Below are positions 12,078 through 30,235 of a stretch of 64,000 nt of DNA, piece after piece. Below the pieces are notes generated by a model that worked only from the letters and a program-made list of their open reading frames with translations, was not told where the DNA came from and made no database searches. The stretch is from Camelus bactrianus (lineage: Eukaryota; Chordata; Mammalia; Artiodactyla; Camelidae). The position numbers and the translations under genes are program-made. Position 1 is the stretch's first letter. Each line of letters starts with the position of its first letter. The DNA lies in NCBI RefSeq assembly GCF_048773025.1, contig NC_133571.1:13494620-13558619 (forward strand). Direction: 5' to 3'.

Positions 12078-12210
12078 CCCGACAGCTCTCCAGATGCTTG
12101 CACACCTGTTTACAGCTCCCGGTAACCACACAGGTAATGCCGGAAGTGACGCAAGGGCGGGAGGCCGCGAGACCTAAAATGGCGATTCGAGTTGCCATAG
12201 CAACGTGGCT
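11930..12210 (-). promoter_or_regulatory. MPZL3: MPZL3 CpG-rich promoter with ETS, YY1 and RFX sites
   Basis: CG-rich block around MPZL3 exon 1. Visible motifs are two ETS sites (CCGGAAGTG at 11971 and at 12140), the second joined to a TGACGCAA CRE-like half; a YY1-like AAAATGGCG at 12176; and a palindromic X-box GTTGCCATAGCAAC at 12191. No TATA box seen. The motif clustering suggests a housekeeping-type, TATA-less promoter, perhaps bidirectional. Confidence 0.75.
12005..12077 (-). CDS. MPZL3: MPZL3 coding exon 1
   Basis: 24 codons plus one base: start methionine and signal peptide. The donor is CAGG|GTGAGT at 12004. The 5'UTR continues upstream into the CpG-rich promoter. Confidence 0.93.
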
Positions 12211-13185
12211 TCTTTCCAGAACCGCACCTGGGTTTGCTCACGTTAATTCCTCGGTTCTTTAACTCTCAGGTAAGAGTGCATTTTTCTCCTTCTCTCGAAA
12301 ATGAAGTCGACAAACGTTGGAGAATATACTAATTATTTTTTATGGAATTCTGCAGGATTAAGTAGTCTTGATCCTTTGACTCCAAGCCGGAAGTCTTTTT
12401 TTACTCCCTAGGAATTAATTTTTTTGAACATTCTCAGAATAGATTTCTATCAATTTAGACTTAACACGGACGTAGGAGATCGTACAGGATCAGACAGTAA
12501 ATAGATAAATATGGGCATTTTGTGCCTCAAGACTGTTTGGTTCATACTATGTTTTTTTGGTTTTTTTTTTTTTTTGTATGTGTAGCATCCAACTCAGTAC
12601 CTACCAAAACTGAGTGTTTATTAAACTGCTGTTGACAGTGGCAATGGTGAAATCATTACAAAAAGAAACTGAGATTTATGTCTCTTTTGGTTGGAAAAGA
12701 TAAGAAAATGTTTTCACAGTGCTTGAAGTGTAATGAAGAGATGGTATCACATCCTTCTAAAAAAGAGTTGGATTGGTATCCTAATTCGTTAGTCAGCCTA
12801 TTCTCTTGCAATCTACCCATATGTAATGAAAGCAGAAGAGGAACAAAAGTATACTTCAGCTTTGGGCAAGTTAATAACTTAATTTTTCAATGCCCATTCC
12901 TTTACTAGACTTGAAAGCTAGTAGTTTTTATTATTAAGAAGGTAGTGCAAGAGTATCAAATGAAATAGGTGATACTTTTCCTTATGAAGAGTATGCAAAC
13001 TAGTTCGTTTTGCCCAATTCCCAGTTATTGTGGAAATCCATATAGATGTATTTATCCAGGAGAAACCAACTCTATCCATTAGTGACGTCCAAGCTGCCTC
13101 CAAGAAAATTTTTCAGTAGAGATCAAATATATTTCCATCTGTTTCTGTTACTTGCTATGTAAAATATTTAGATTTGCATATAAGC
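12211..13185. other. Spacer between MPZL3 exon 1 and the MPZL2 3' end
   Basis: Holds a T-run at 12552-12577 and no recognised gene or repeat. A divergent transcript from the MPZL3 promoter would run here, but I see no coding evidence for one. Confidence 0.5.
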
Positions 13186-13206
13186 AAATTATATAATTGG
13201 TAATTC

Positions 13207-13212
13207 TTTATT
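13207..13212 (-). terminator. MPZL2: Candidate MPZL2 poly(A) signal AATAAA
   Basis: TTTATT on the plus strand reads AATAAA in MPZL2 sense. It is the furthest canonical hexamer I found before MPZL3. An ATTAAA at 14726..14731 is a nearer alternative. Confidence 0.4.
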
Positions 13213-14021
13213 ACTGAAGGTTATTTACATAAGTGTTTAAGACACAATAAAAAATAAATTACAATACAAAAGTTCTCTTTAAGAAGACACTGAACAGCAG
13301 GGCTATATTAACCCTCGAGTATTTAGCCAAGACACAAGCTACAAGTTTTGCTGGAAAGACTTTCCTTGAGTTTAAAACTACTTCTTTACAATTATGGAAC
13401 ATCATCCAGGCTGTTTGAAGAAATATCCAGTTACAATCTTTTCAAAGGCTGAATTATAGAGAAAAATAGAAAATGTGAATGAAAGGTAATATAGACTTGA
13501 ATCTAATTTTTAGTTTCAAAACTGTGTGTTGAAACTTTACTTTTTAAATAGTATAAAAGGCAAAATGAGATAAGTATAAAATGTATTTCAGAATCAGGGT
13601 TCATATGTAAGTTATACCAGTTTTTTTTAAGTATTGGGAAAAATATCAAAGTTCAGCAGCTTTAAATACAGAAAACCTATTTGGAAATTCCAGTTTGTTA
13701 AAAGAAATAACATCTTCAGCCCAGTTGGTGAAAGCTGAAAATATCAAGCTGTAAAGATTTGGGGGGAGGGAGTGCCTAAACTTTTAGATGTTTTCAGTTC
13801 TTTGAATAAATGCTCCTGTAGCATTAATTTGGAAAGACACTGGGAAACTAGATACTTTTTTAAAAGCACTCTTCTTTCTGTAATCCACTTATAAAATTTC
13901 TTTTATCTACCTGTGTAAGGGACAAAAAGAATAAAGTTGGTTTCATTCTGTTAGTTTTGGTATTTCTTTGTCGCCATACCAAATCCTTCCTCCCCTGAAA
14001 CAAGCAAGTGAGTTAAGACAA

Positions 14022-14130
14022 AAAAAAAAAGAAAAGAAAAAGGGAAAGAGAAGGGAAAGGGAAGAGAAGGGAAAGGGAAGAGAAGGGGAAGGGAAGGGAA
14101 GGGAAGGGAAGGGGAGGGAAGGGAAGGGAA
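14022..14130. repeat. Purine microsatellite (GGGAA)n
   Basis: Begins as an A-run, then AAGGGAAAGAGAAGGG and repeated GGGAA. On the MPZL2 sense strand it would be a CU-rich tract inside the 3'UTR. Confidence 0.9.
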
Positions 14131-15439
14131 ATTTAAATAATATCTTGCAATTCTCAGAGCTTTGTATAACACTATACAAAATTATCATCATTTAGGGTTG
14201 ATTTTTTTCACCAGCCCTAAATTTTTTAATTGTGATATATTACTATTTCAGAATCCTTCATTTTAACTGCTTAATTATTCCAGTCTACAAATGAGCACTG
14301 ACTTTGCTCTGTTGTTATAGATAACTGAATTGGGGGAAAAAACATAATAAGCTAAACAGTCATTCACTGCTCATGAAATATCTGTGCTATTGATTGCCTT
14401 TCACAGTACAGAAAAAAGGTAACAAGCAATTCATCTTGAGACGATATTTGTCAGTCTATTAGCATTTATGTACCCTTCCCTATTATTCAGGTGTAGACTT
14501 GTGCTGTCATAAACCTTGGATCACTTGACCAAAAACAAAAAACAAAGACAAAAAAAAAAAAAAAAAAAACCAAAAACCTACCATCTAGGATATTGAAAAA
14601 AATTCAATTAAACAAGATGTGTCCCATACTTAAGGAGAGCCATAAAAATCAAACTGTTCTTTAACAGTTTGAATTTAGGATGTTCTGTTAATCAATCAAA
14701 AACAGCTAGGAGAATTAGCTCACCTTTTAATTGAGAGTGTGAGAAGGAAACACATTAATTTTAGTAACAAGAATGCTGCCCTAAGAAATTAATATATTAA
14801 AGGAAATGTTCTGACAAATTGGCTTTTATCCCATTTGATGCCAATATATGTGTATATAAGCCATAATCCACAAGGAGTATTTAAGGGCAAAAATGTAGCT
14901 GCTTAGTATACAAAAACTAATGAGCATTTGAAAAATATTTGCACTCTGAAATTAAACAGAACCTTAGTAACAGGGCTGTATATGGATCTGGTGGTATCTG
15001 CTCAAGAAGGGCCCTATGCTGGCTCCAGAGGAGTGTTGCTTGTCTAGGTGGTTATATACTGCTGAGCTGGCTGGAAGACGGGTCACAACTGGAAAAGCCA
15101 AAGTAAAGCTTCCATTAGCTTCACTTATCTTAGGGTTCTTGTTCTTGGAAATCTTCAGCTTTCTGAAATACAAAGCAAAAGTTTAAATGGATAATGCATT
15201 TGGGAAGAGTGCAATATGGCATTATGAATTACATATATATTATTAGATTTATTCTCCATAGTGAAGAAAAATATCCTTAAATGTATTTGTTCTCCTCTAA
15301 TTTAACTTTTAAAAGAAGTTTCCTGATCCTTATTACACAGTTCTCAGGGTCAGTGTTCTTAATTCATAGTCTCTGCCTTGCATGACACTCGGATGACCCA
15401 TAGTTTACTCACATACATACATTCCTTCCGTCTCTCTCC

Positions 15440-16010
15440 TCCCCGCACCCCTTTATTATAAACAAAATCAAATATACAGAAAAGTAGAGAAGACAGTGTA
15501 TAGAGCTCACTAACACTTAATTTTAAAGCAATTTTTGCTTTACTTGCTATAAATATATATTGGGGGAGGGGCTCAAGTTTTTAAAACAAATTATTGATAT
15601 TTTACCCCTCAATACTCCAATATGCATTTAAGTCGGGGCAACTTCCTGCTTAACCCCAATACCCTTACTATACCTAATAAAAACTAACAATATTCCCTAA
15701 TATTATTCATATTGAAATTTTTCATATGAAGACTTTCCTAATTGTCCCCCCAAATCTTTTTACAACTAGCTTGTTCAAACTAGTATCCATCCAGTCAAGG
15801 ATCACACATTGCACTTGACTGTGTTACTTCCTTAAATTTCTTTTACTCTTAAACAGCCCCCATCTTTATTTTCCATGAACCTGACTTATTAGAATATCTG
15901 CTGGATTTTAATAATAGCCGTTGGTAAAAATCTCTCTGATACCAAATTTGGTTTCCTAGGTTTACAATAGAATCATTTTTCTCCATATTCTATTTTATAA
16001 ATCTCTGGGG
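15440..16010. repeat. Ancient L1/HAL1-like repeat (tentative)
   Basis: Shares style and phrases with the block at 34500-35400: ATATACAGAAAAGTAGAG versus ATACAAAAATATACAAAATG at the start, then AT-rich text. Lies in the 3'UTR intron of MPZL2. Family uncertain. Confidence 0.4.
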
Positions 16011-16652
16011 CTTAAGGCTATAAAAATGTGACTTTTTTTTTTCCAAATAATAATAGTGGACTTCAGAGAATGGAAGAAATTCTGATCATATGAAAAATAA
16101 GTCATCCTATCCTTTAAGCCTAATAAACCTAAAAACTGGAAAAACAAAATTATGCACCACTCAAATTGGATTCATAGTCCCAATAACCCAAAATGAGAGG
16201 AGTTGAAATCAATTCCAAATATTATACAGAAGTTCTCCTATCAAAATGTCATTTGTGTCTATTGAGTCACTCTCTTAATGCCATTAGTTTACAATGGAAC
16301 AAAAGAAAACAAGCAGGTGTTAATTCTTTCATTACAGAAAAGTATTTATTTACAGGTTGAAAGTTAATTTATTATCCTTAGTGGTGGTAAATGTAACCCC
16401 AAACCCTAAAATAATTCTAGAATTCTCTCAGCTGTAATGGTAGTAGGGTCTAGCTTTCTAATCCTTTGCACATAATACACTCAAAGGGGAAGCCATTCGT
16501 AACAGATGATTTTTATCTCTCTGCCCCAGCTTCTCTTTTTTCATACAGGAAACACCTAACAAATAACCTGGGAGAGCCACATTAGAGATGGGCCATACAA
16601 GAAAGCTAAGGAAAGAAATCAACCCATTTGTGAACCTTACCATCTAAGAATG

Positions 16653-22637
<5,985 letters not shown>

Positions 22638-22639
22638 GA

Positions 22640-22900
22640 GGGAAACCCAGTCCCGGCCCCGGAGACCAGGCCGGGCAGACCAAGCGCTCCAGCACCCTGC
22701 TGAGGCCACTCCACGAGGAAAGCCCTGCGCTTTCCGGGGAGAGGAGTCAGTCCCTCACCTATGGGAATCCGAGCACCCGCGCCTGTGACTCATTGCTGCT
22801 CTGCTGGCGCAGTTCGCTGGAATGAAAGGTGGGGCCTCAGCGCCCAACGCCCTCCTCCCCGCCTTCCCTGCTTCCCTCCTGCCTTCTGCGCTACCAACAC
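22640..22900 (-). promoter_or_regulatory. MPZL2: MPZL2 5'UTR and promoter region
   Basis: CG-enriched DNA directly upstream of the MPZL2 start. No TATA box recognised. The transcription start cannot be placed by eye. Confidence 0.5.
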
Positions 22901-25900
22901 GTCTGCACAAAGTCCCAAGCTGCAGTTCTGTCTTCACTTTCTAGTTTGTCTGGACTCTGGCCTCTGGATGGCCTCAGACACAGCCAGAGGAGGTGGTACC
23001 AGTCTGAAACGGCCCAGGCAGCTTTGGGTCTGGCTCACACACACACTCTTTTTTCAAACAGGCTTTATGCTTGCCTGGGAAGTGAATGCTGGACCTGCCT
23101 GCGGTGATTCCACTTCCCAAAGCACCTCCCTGGGGCCACAGTAGCTTAGATGGCTTCCTAACTCCAGCACAATCCAAATTCCTCAGGACCCTCAGTGTTC
23201 AAGAAACCCTACAGTTTATACCCTGGATTTTAGCCAGATGTTACCACGAGGATCTCTATTCCTTTTCTGGCTTGTAGCCTTCCCTCAGACCTACCTAAAA
23301 TAGACTGACCAAAACAAATATCAGTGTTTAATGACCCTTTACCTTTGAAGGATTTAAAGAGGAATCAGGACCACATCCCAGCTCATTCACCCTACCGTCT
23401 CAATAGTGTGCAAAGTGCTTTCTTGCTTGTTCGTTCCTCTACACAACACTCCCATGAAATGTTCCTATTTTACCAGTGAGGACATTAAGACCCCAGAGGA
23501 GGTAAGTGACTTGCACAGCCAATAGGTAGCAAAACTAGAACTTTCTTTTACTCTAAATTCTAGCGCTCCTTCCATAAAATAACAGCTAACGTGAACAGAC
23601 AGAGGACTGTCACGGAAAAGGTTTGCATAATAACTTTATTGTACCTCAGATTTTATCTGTCATTTTTAGAGCAGCCATCTGTCTGAGAAATCTAAACAGT
23701 TGAGGACTGAGAGAGGGTGCCTCCTAGTCTGGGAAGAGGATGGGTAATTGTTATGGATTAACGAAGCAGCGTTGAAACAGCAGCAGGAGGATGAAGACTC
23801 CACGTGCTGTTAAGAAGTAGGCTGGACCAGGAATCTAACCCTGAACAGAAACAAACTGCCCTTATCCCTGGATTAGCGATCTAGAAACTCTTTAGTGATT
23901 CACAAAACCTCCTAGTGAAACCCTGGAACAAAGAAGTTTCCAGGAGAGGGAGGAAGGGGCGGGCTGACTAGAAAAAATAAAACATCGTCAGGAGGGAAGA
24001 AAAGAGAAAATTCCACGGAGAGAGGGGCAGAGGACAGAAGACAAAGAAAAACAAAAGAGGACAGAAAATCAGCAGAAGAAAGATGTCATGATGTGGAGCA
24101 AAACAGTAACCCACCACCCAAATCCGTCCCTGTTAGGACCGAGAAACCAGGGGCTACCCCCCTATGAAGGCAGGCAGGGCCGAGCATAAGAGGACTATGA
24201 TGAGTGTTTCTGAGAGTGTTTGGCTCCTTTGTCAGCTTCTAGGTCAGAAATCAACTGAAAATCAGAATGCTGGGGAAACATTTAAAATGGTGATAGGATG
24301 AGATGGAGCTTTTCTGGTGTGGAGATCCAAAGAGTTCAGCCCCAGGAGCCTGAAAGGAAAGGAGTGAAGGAAACTTGATCCTCTTTGTTGGCTTTTAACT
24401 TGCTGCAGGGAAATGCAGCTCTGAAGAAAGGAGGTAGAGCCTGAGGTTTCCAAGTCAACCGCAAATTGCAAAATTTGGTGAGAGGTCGAGTTACCAAGGG
24501 GCTCAGGGATACGGTGAACAACAGCAGGAGAGGAATTGGGGCAGGAAGAACTGAACAAACTGCCTGTTGTCCGGAGCCGAAGACTCTCCCCCAGGTAGCC
24601 AGCCTCCCTGTGAGCCGGCTACCAGGCCTGCTCTGAGACTCCGCTGCTGCCCAGATCCCATTCCTCAACAGAGTTCAAGTTCCTGGCTTGGTGCCCAGCA
24701 ACGCCCAATTCCTTCCAGTTAACAGGAGAGGCACCCAGTTCCCCTCCCTGGGTGGGGAGGGGAGAGGCCAAGGGCTGGACTTGTTAAGTAGAGAAAACAC
24801 TAAGCAAAAAGAATGTCTGTCCCAAAAGAGTCCCCAGGATGCCCGTCAGCAGGACTTTTGATCAAAGCTGGAGGCATCTGGGTAAGGTCTGAGTTACAGT
24901 TAGTATCTGGGCAAAGGAGAGAAAAGAAAGAGGCATTCTGGAGATTAAAAGGAAGAAAAATGAAATTCTCAGAGACATCATTTTTTTCTAAATTTCCCAG
25001 AAAAAAATTTCTGATCATTAAAATTCATGGCATACTAATGGTTTTAAAAGCACCTCTTCTGTCCCAGTCCCTCTGTCCCACGTTTCGTAAAAATATTTCT
25101 AAAGAATACCTAGACCTTGGCCAGTGAGAAACTCACTGGGGGCTCAAGAGACAAAAAGGACAACTGGCCTGTATCAATATTTGTAAAGTTGTCTTAACTT
25201 CCTAGGCAAAAATGTTGTTTTTCACCGCAAGATGAAAATAGCATTCTCTGAAGCAAGGAAAACAAATAACTTAGCTCTTAAGGTGATTCAGATAAAGTTT
25301 TTACTTAAAAGTGTGGTCCATATGTCTTTCTTACTAGAAAAGCTTTATTAAGTTTTTGTTATGTTCTGGGCTAAACATACAGAGTAGACTAAGACATTTC
25401 TGCGGGGGGTGGGGCTGCGGAAATCAATCTAAAGAGGATTGGGAGGTGGAGTGTATATGTAAACAGATAATTACCGTATCTGTGACTTTTGAACCAGTCC
25501 TAAAAGGATGACTGGAGAGAAGAGAGGAGAAACAAATGCAGCTCCTCGTGGTAGGTCAGGAGGCTGGAGAGAGGCTGGGCCCAGGTGCTGAGGGGCCTCA
25601 GTCGCTCTTCTAAGGTGTATGGACTTGATCCTGACAAATATATCAGTTGGGAGTAGCTAATAGTGATCGGAGAAGAGAATTACTTTGGTATTTCCCAGGA
25701 CCACAAAAAATGATAAGGGAAGGACATTAACTGCCACATACTCAACCAGATTTCTCATCAGGCCCCTGGCCTGGGAGCCAGAATGAAAGTATAAACTTAG
25801 TACCTGTTTTCAGAAGACTCAGGGACTCCCAGCCTTCCCTAACCACCAATTCCAATCTCTAGCGCCCTTTTTTTTTTTTTTTTGAGAACTTCCTCTGGTT

Positions 25901-26265
25901 TAGAGACCTTTTCAAAGATGAGAGGGAGATCAGGGTGTCAGAGTCCTAGATGAGAGGTGGGCTCTTGGCCCAAAGAATTGTGTTCCCTTTGGTCCCCCTC
26001 CTTGCCTCGTTTCCTAGAGGTAGTCCAGGGCAAGTCTGGATCTGAGACTGAGCTCCAATAGCTTAGAAGAACCATGGGCAGGATGCTCTCCGATCTCCCT
26101 GCCTCTTGGCAGCTTCTGTGAACACTTCTCCAGTAAAGCCTGAGGCTCCTTCCTTAATCATAGAGGAGAGGCATCACGATCTTATTAATCAGCCCATGGG
26201 AGAGATTCTGAAGTTTAACACTTCATATTCTAAAGCGAAGTTAGACAGATAAACATGGCCCTACT
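22901..26265. other. Gene-free stretch upstream of MPZL2
   Basis: One MIR (about 23395-23590) and a T-run near 25868. Frames of about 100 residues at 22761..23144, 24262..24668 and 24813..25127 have no recognisable domain. Otherwise nothing identified. Confidence 0.5.
23395..23590 (-). repeat. MIR SINE
   Basis: TATTTTACCAGTGAGGACATTAAGACCC and GTAAGTGACTTGCACAGCC. Confidence 0.65.
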
Positions 26266-26269
26266 GCAT

Positions 26270-26400
26270 AGACAGGGAGCTGTATTCAATGGCTTGTAGT
26301 AACCTGTAATGAAAAATAATGTATTTATCTTTCTGAATCACTATGCTGTACACCAGAAACTAACACAGCCTTGTAAATCAACTGTGCTTCAGTTTTTAAA
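26270..26400 (+). repeat. L1 LINE 3' end fragment
   Basis: ATTCAATGGCTTGTAGTAACC, CACTATGCTGTACACCAGAAACTAACACAG, TAAATCAACTGTGCTTCAGTT. Confidence 0.8.
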
Positions 26401-26699
26401 AATGGGAAAAAAAGGTGGGGGGAGGAGAAGTTAAATGGATTTGTACAAGGCAGAGAGACACGGTGTCTTTAAAGATAAGCGTCCCCCAGGAGGATAAAGA
26501 GATTCCCCCCCCACCTTGGTAGATGTCTCTTTCACCATAAGCACCACATCTAAGTGCTGGATGAGAATTGACATTTATATAGTGTTTATTGATGAACACG
26601 GTATCTCTTGGTTACCATGACCAATTTTAATTCTTAGGAAATTGTTTCATTTCCTGAGAAAAGAAATCGCCACTTCATTTTTTCTACTAAATACCAGGA

Positions 26700-26935
26700 A
26701 GTGTGAGGCGAAGGCGCTGAAGTCCAACCTGCTTAGGTCCAAATCCAAGCTCGGCCACTTACTAGCTGTGTGGCCTGGGTAGTTGGTTGGTTCTCTGTGC
26801 CTCAGTTACCTCACATGTAAAATGAGAATAATAGCATCTGCCCCATAGGCTTGGAATAAGAAACAGGTGAAATGCTGTGTTTAAGTGAAGCCCTCTGCTC
26901 ACTGCCCACAGAAGGCACTCGGTAAATTTAGTTGT
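26700..26935 (+). repeat. MIR SINE
   Basis: CCACTTACTAGCTGTGTGGCCTGGG, GTGCCTCAGTTACCTCACATGTAAAATGAG, GAAGGCACTCGGTAAAT. Confidence 0.8.
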
Positions 26936-27011
26936 TTGTTTGTGGTTATACTTAGTTAAGATATTGAAAACCGTTCCCATGGCTGTGTTGGGAGAAGATC
27001 TAGCAGTTTCT

Positions 27012-27213
27012 CTTTTTTTTTTCAATGTTTTAAAACTGAAGTATAGTCAGTTTACAATGTGTCCATTTCTGGTGTACAGCATAGTGTTTCAGTCATTCAT
27101 GTACATACATATATTCATATTCTTTTTCATTATAGGTTGCTGCAAGATATTGATATAGTTTCCTGTGCTATACGGTAGAAACTTGTTTACCTACTTTATT
27201 CATAGTAGTTAGT
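27012..27213 (-). repeat. 5'-truncated L1 insertion with target-site duplication
   Basis: Artiodactyl-style L1 tail on the minus strand (TTTACAATGTGTCCATTTCTGG, GTGTACAGCATAGTG). Flanked by the 14-bp direct repeat ATCTAGCAGTTTCT at 26998-27011 and 27214-27227. A complete young truncated insertion. Confidence 0.9.
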
Positions 27214-27229
27214 ATCTAGCAGTTTCTTA

Positions 27230-27805
27230 TAAAGCTAAGTTTCACAGAAAGCTAACCACCTTAGCAATTCCTCTGCTAAATATTTATCCAAGACAAATGA
27301 AGTTATATATCCACAAAAAGACCCGCATGAGAGTATTTCTAGAAACTGTATTCGTAATAGTCCCAAACTGGAAACAACCCAGGGGTCCATCAACAGAAAA
27401 ATGGATAAATACCATAGAATACTCATAGGATGGGATACGTCTCAGGAGTGAAAAGGAATAAACTACTGACACATACAACCACATGGATGAATCTCAAATG
27501 TATTATGTTGAACAAAATTAGCCACACTTAAAGTACTATTTACTCTTTGATTCCACTTACATGAAGTTCTAGACAGGCAAAACTAACCTTTGGTGGAAGA
27601 AATCATAACACTGCTTGCCCTTGTGGGAGAGGCAGAAGGGATTGACTGGAGGGCACGAAGGAGCTTCCCAGAGTGATGTTAATGTTCTGCATCTTGATAT
27701 GGGTTTGAGTTACACAGGCTTATGCATTTGCCAAAGTTCTTTGAATGGTTTATGTGTTAAGTTGTATGTTTCATTGTATGCAAATTTTATTACAATATAT
27801 ACTTA
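27230..27805 (+). repeat. L1 LINE 3' end (old subfamily)
   Basis: AAACAACCCAGGGGTCCATCAACAG, CCACATGGATGAATCTCAAATG and the terminal TTTCATTGTATGCAAATTTTATTACAATA. Confidence 0.8.
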
Positions 27806-27811
27806 ATTCTG

Positions 27812-27940
27812 CTTTTGTTTGTCTTTTTTTTGTGTGGCGGGGAGGTAATTGTGTTTATTGATTGATTGATTGGAAGTACTGGGAATTGAACCCAGGACCT
27901 CGTGGGTACTAAGCACGCACTCTACCTCCCCCTCAATATA
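27812..27940 (-). repeat. Camelid tRNA-derived SINE (Vic-1 type)
   Basis: GGGGAGGTAATTGTG, TTGATTGATTGATTGG, GGGAATTGAACCCAGGACCTCGTG, ACTCTACCTCCCCC; reverse orientation. Confidence 0.88.
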
Positions 27941-28344
27941 TTCTTAAAAGGAATTATAAATAAATATTGAACTCTTATTAATGCTGAAGTATGTAGGGGG
28001 TTGTGTTGATGTCTGCATTTTTAAAATACATAAAATAAGATTAATGGATCTTAATGGTTGGGTGGATAAGGGATGAGAAGAGGAAAATTGATATGTGATA
28101 AAGCATGTATATAGTAAAATTGTTAATTGAAGAATCTAGGCAGGAAAAACATGTTTGAAATTTTTCATAATGTTGACAAAAATCTACTTCCTCCTTTACC
28201 ATTTTCCTTGGCATTAAGTAAAGGACAACACCAAACAGTAATAAAATGTTTAAGGGTCATTATTTTCCATCATTCTAGTTTAGACATTCCTTAGAATACT
28301 AGTCATTTTTAACAAATGAAATTTACCATTAATTAAAAATTACC

Positions 28345-28480
28345 ATTTATCAAGTGCTTGTTCTGTACCCAGCACCACAGTAGGCATGTCACAAATACTA
28401 TTTCTGATCTCCGTAATTGCGAGATAAGCAGCAATCTTCAATTTATAGATGAGGAAATTGAGGGGCAGAGAGATTTATTC
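28345..28480 (-). repeat. MIR SINE
   Basis: CAAGTGCTTGTTCTGTACCCAGCACC and TTTATAGATGAGGAAATTGAGG. Confidence 0.65.
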
Positions 28481-28539
28481 ATTCTAATACCTATTGAGGG
28501 TGGTGAGAAAAGGGCAAAAAGAAGAATGAATGACCAGAG

Positions 28540-29085
28540 GTGAGACTGAAGATCTAATCAGAGGCGGGACCCTAAAGGCCCTAAATAAGGGCTAAGGAGT
28601 TTGGAATTTATCCTGAGGGCAATGGGAAGATATTGAAAACTTGTAAGTAGAAAGTGGCTGTATTAAGATCACTCAACTGCGATTTGGAGAAAGACAATGG
28701 AGAGGAATAAGACTGGAAGCAAAAAGCTGCTTATGGGAACAGTAATTCAGGCAGATGATTTGACCTGAAGTGAAACAATGGCAGAGGGAATGGAGAGAAG
28801 TTAAGGATTTGAGAGATGAAGGAGGTAGAATGGATGGAGATTGGTACATGATTGGAAGTGGAATTGTGGGAAAGTATTAGAAGATAATTGTCAAATTTTT
28901 AGCATAAGAAACTTGGTGGACAGTGGCTTCCTTTCTCTAAAATAGAGAGGATGAGGAGTTGTTGAATTTGATGTCCCTGGAGGACAGCCAAGCAGAGATG
29001 TTCAGTACAAAATGGGATAAATGGATCTGAGCTCCAAAGAGCTCTGGACTAGAGATGCCAGTTTGAGGTCTTCAGAAGGTAATTG
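28540..29085 (-). repeat. L2-like LINE, reverse orientation
   Basis: GGGACCCTAAAGGCCCTAAAT, GGAATTTATCCTGAGGGCAATGGGAAG, AGATCACTCAACTGCG; same family as 7270-7995. Confidence 0.55.
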
Positions 29086-29758
29086 TGTGACCATCGTAGA
29101 GTAAGAAAGGACAACCTATATTGTACATCAACTATACTTCTATTTTTTAAAAATAATTGCATCAAGCACTCAGTGAATTATAAAAGTAAGGAAGTGGAGA
29201 ATAATCTGTTAGTTAATTAAAAGATGGAGTCTCCACATACACAAGTGTGCCAGGAAGGGTGGGAAAAAGCTTCATCTTTTCCAACACATTTGAATATTTT
29301 GCTCCATAAACGTCACTGAGATCATACACTTACCTTTAGAAACGGACCTAAGCTTCTTGGGGGAAGCTGACCTTGCAATTAGACTGCTTACAGAATAGCA
29401 GCAGGTGGAGGCTTACTAAGAAGCCTGCGGCAAGACCTGACTTGAAATCGGAATCAGCAGTTCTGTTCTCCTCTGGCCTCAGCATCAGCAACTTTCTGTC
29501 CAGAGTCCTTAGATGTATTGTAACTCTGCCTCTGACTCTTTACTCTTGCAGCAACCACCTCAGGGAGAAAGAGGGGTTGCAGATGCATTAAGTTTGTGAT
29601 GATGTCACAAGCGGGAGAAGTATGGAATCTGTAACTGAAGCAATTGGAAGGAGTGGTCTGTTCCAAGAGATGAAGGTGGACAGGTAGAGAGCACAAAATC
29701 AGCTGACAGACTCGTAAGAACTGCAAGAAATCTGGGAGACCTGTTACACTGACATGCA
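29086..29758. other. Unrecognised stretch with a short L1-like tail
   Basis: TTGTACATCAACTATACTTCTATTTTT at about 29118-29150 looks like an L1 end. The rest is unassigned. Confidence 0.4.
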
Positions 29759-29759
29759 C

Positions 29760-30235
29760 CTCCTTGGTTAAGTTTATTTCTAGGTATTTTATTGTATTTT
29801 ATTTTTGATGTGATTTTAAATGGGATTGTTTTTTAACTTTCTCTTTCCAGTATTTCATTATCAGTGTATAGAAATGCAACTGATTTCTGTATACTAACCT
29901 TATATCCTGCTAACTGGCTGAATTCATTTATTGGTTCTAATAGTTTTTGCGTGGGAGACTTTAGGATTCTCTACATAAAGTATCATGTCATCTGCAAATA
30001 GTGATAGTTTTACCTCTTCCTTTCCAATTTGGATACCTTTAATTTCTTTTTCTTGTCTGATTGTTGTGGCTGGGACTTCCAATACTATGTTAAATAGAAG
30101 CAATGAGAGTGGGCGTTCTTGTCTTATTCCTGAGTTTAGCAGGAAGGCTTCCATCTTTTCACTAGTATTTTGTTGGCTGTGAGTTTGTCATAAATGGCTT
30201 TTATTGTGTGGAGATATGTTCCCTCACTTTGATGA
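29760..30235 (-). repeat. L1 LINE ORF2 fragment (reverse transcriptase)
   Basis: Minus strand encodes the RT block with [15 protein letters not shown], the FADD active-site box of L1 ORF2. About 480 bp; only a fragment. Confidence 0.92.

Larger units (their letters stand above)
13190..15162 (-). other. MPZL2: MPZL2 3'UTR exon 6 (probable)
   Basis: A good acceptor, TTTGCTTTGTATTTCAG|AAAGC, begins at 15162. It pairs with the donor ATG|GTAAGG just after the stop in exon 5. The distal end is uncertain and depends on which poly(A) signal is used. A 69-residue open frame at 14964..15173 straddles the acceptor and is not expected to be translated. Confidence 0.55.

Noticed and set aside
11751-12131. 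126-residue minus frame as an intact MPZL3 form
   Set aside because: It reads through the exon 1 donor into the intron; only the part from MQQ to FFQ is coding.
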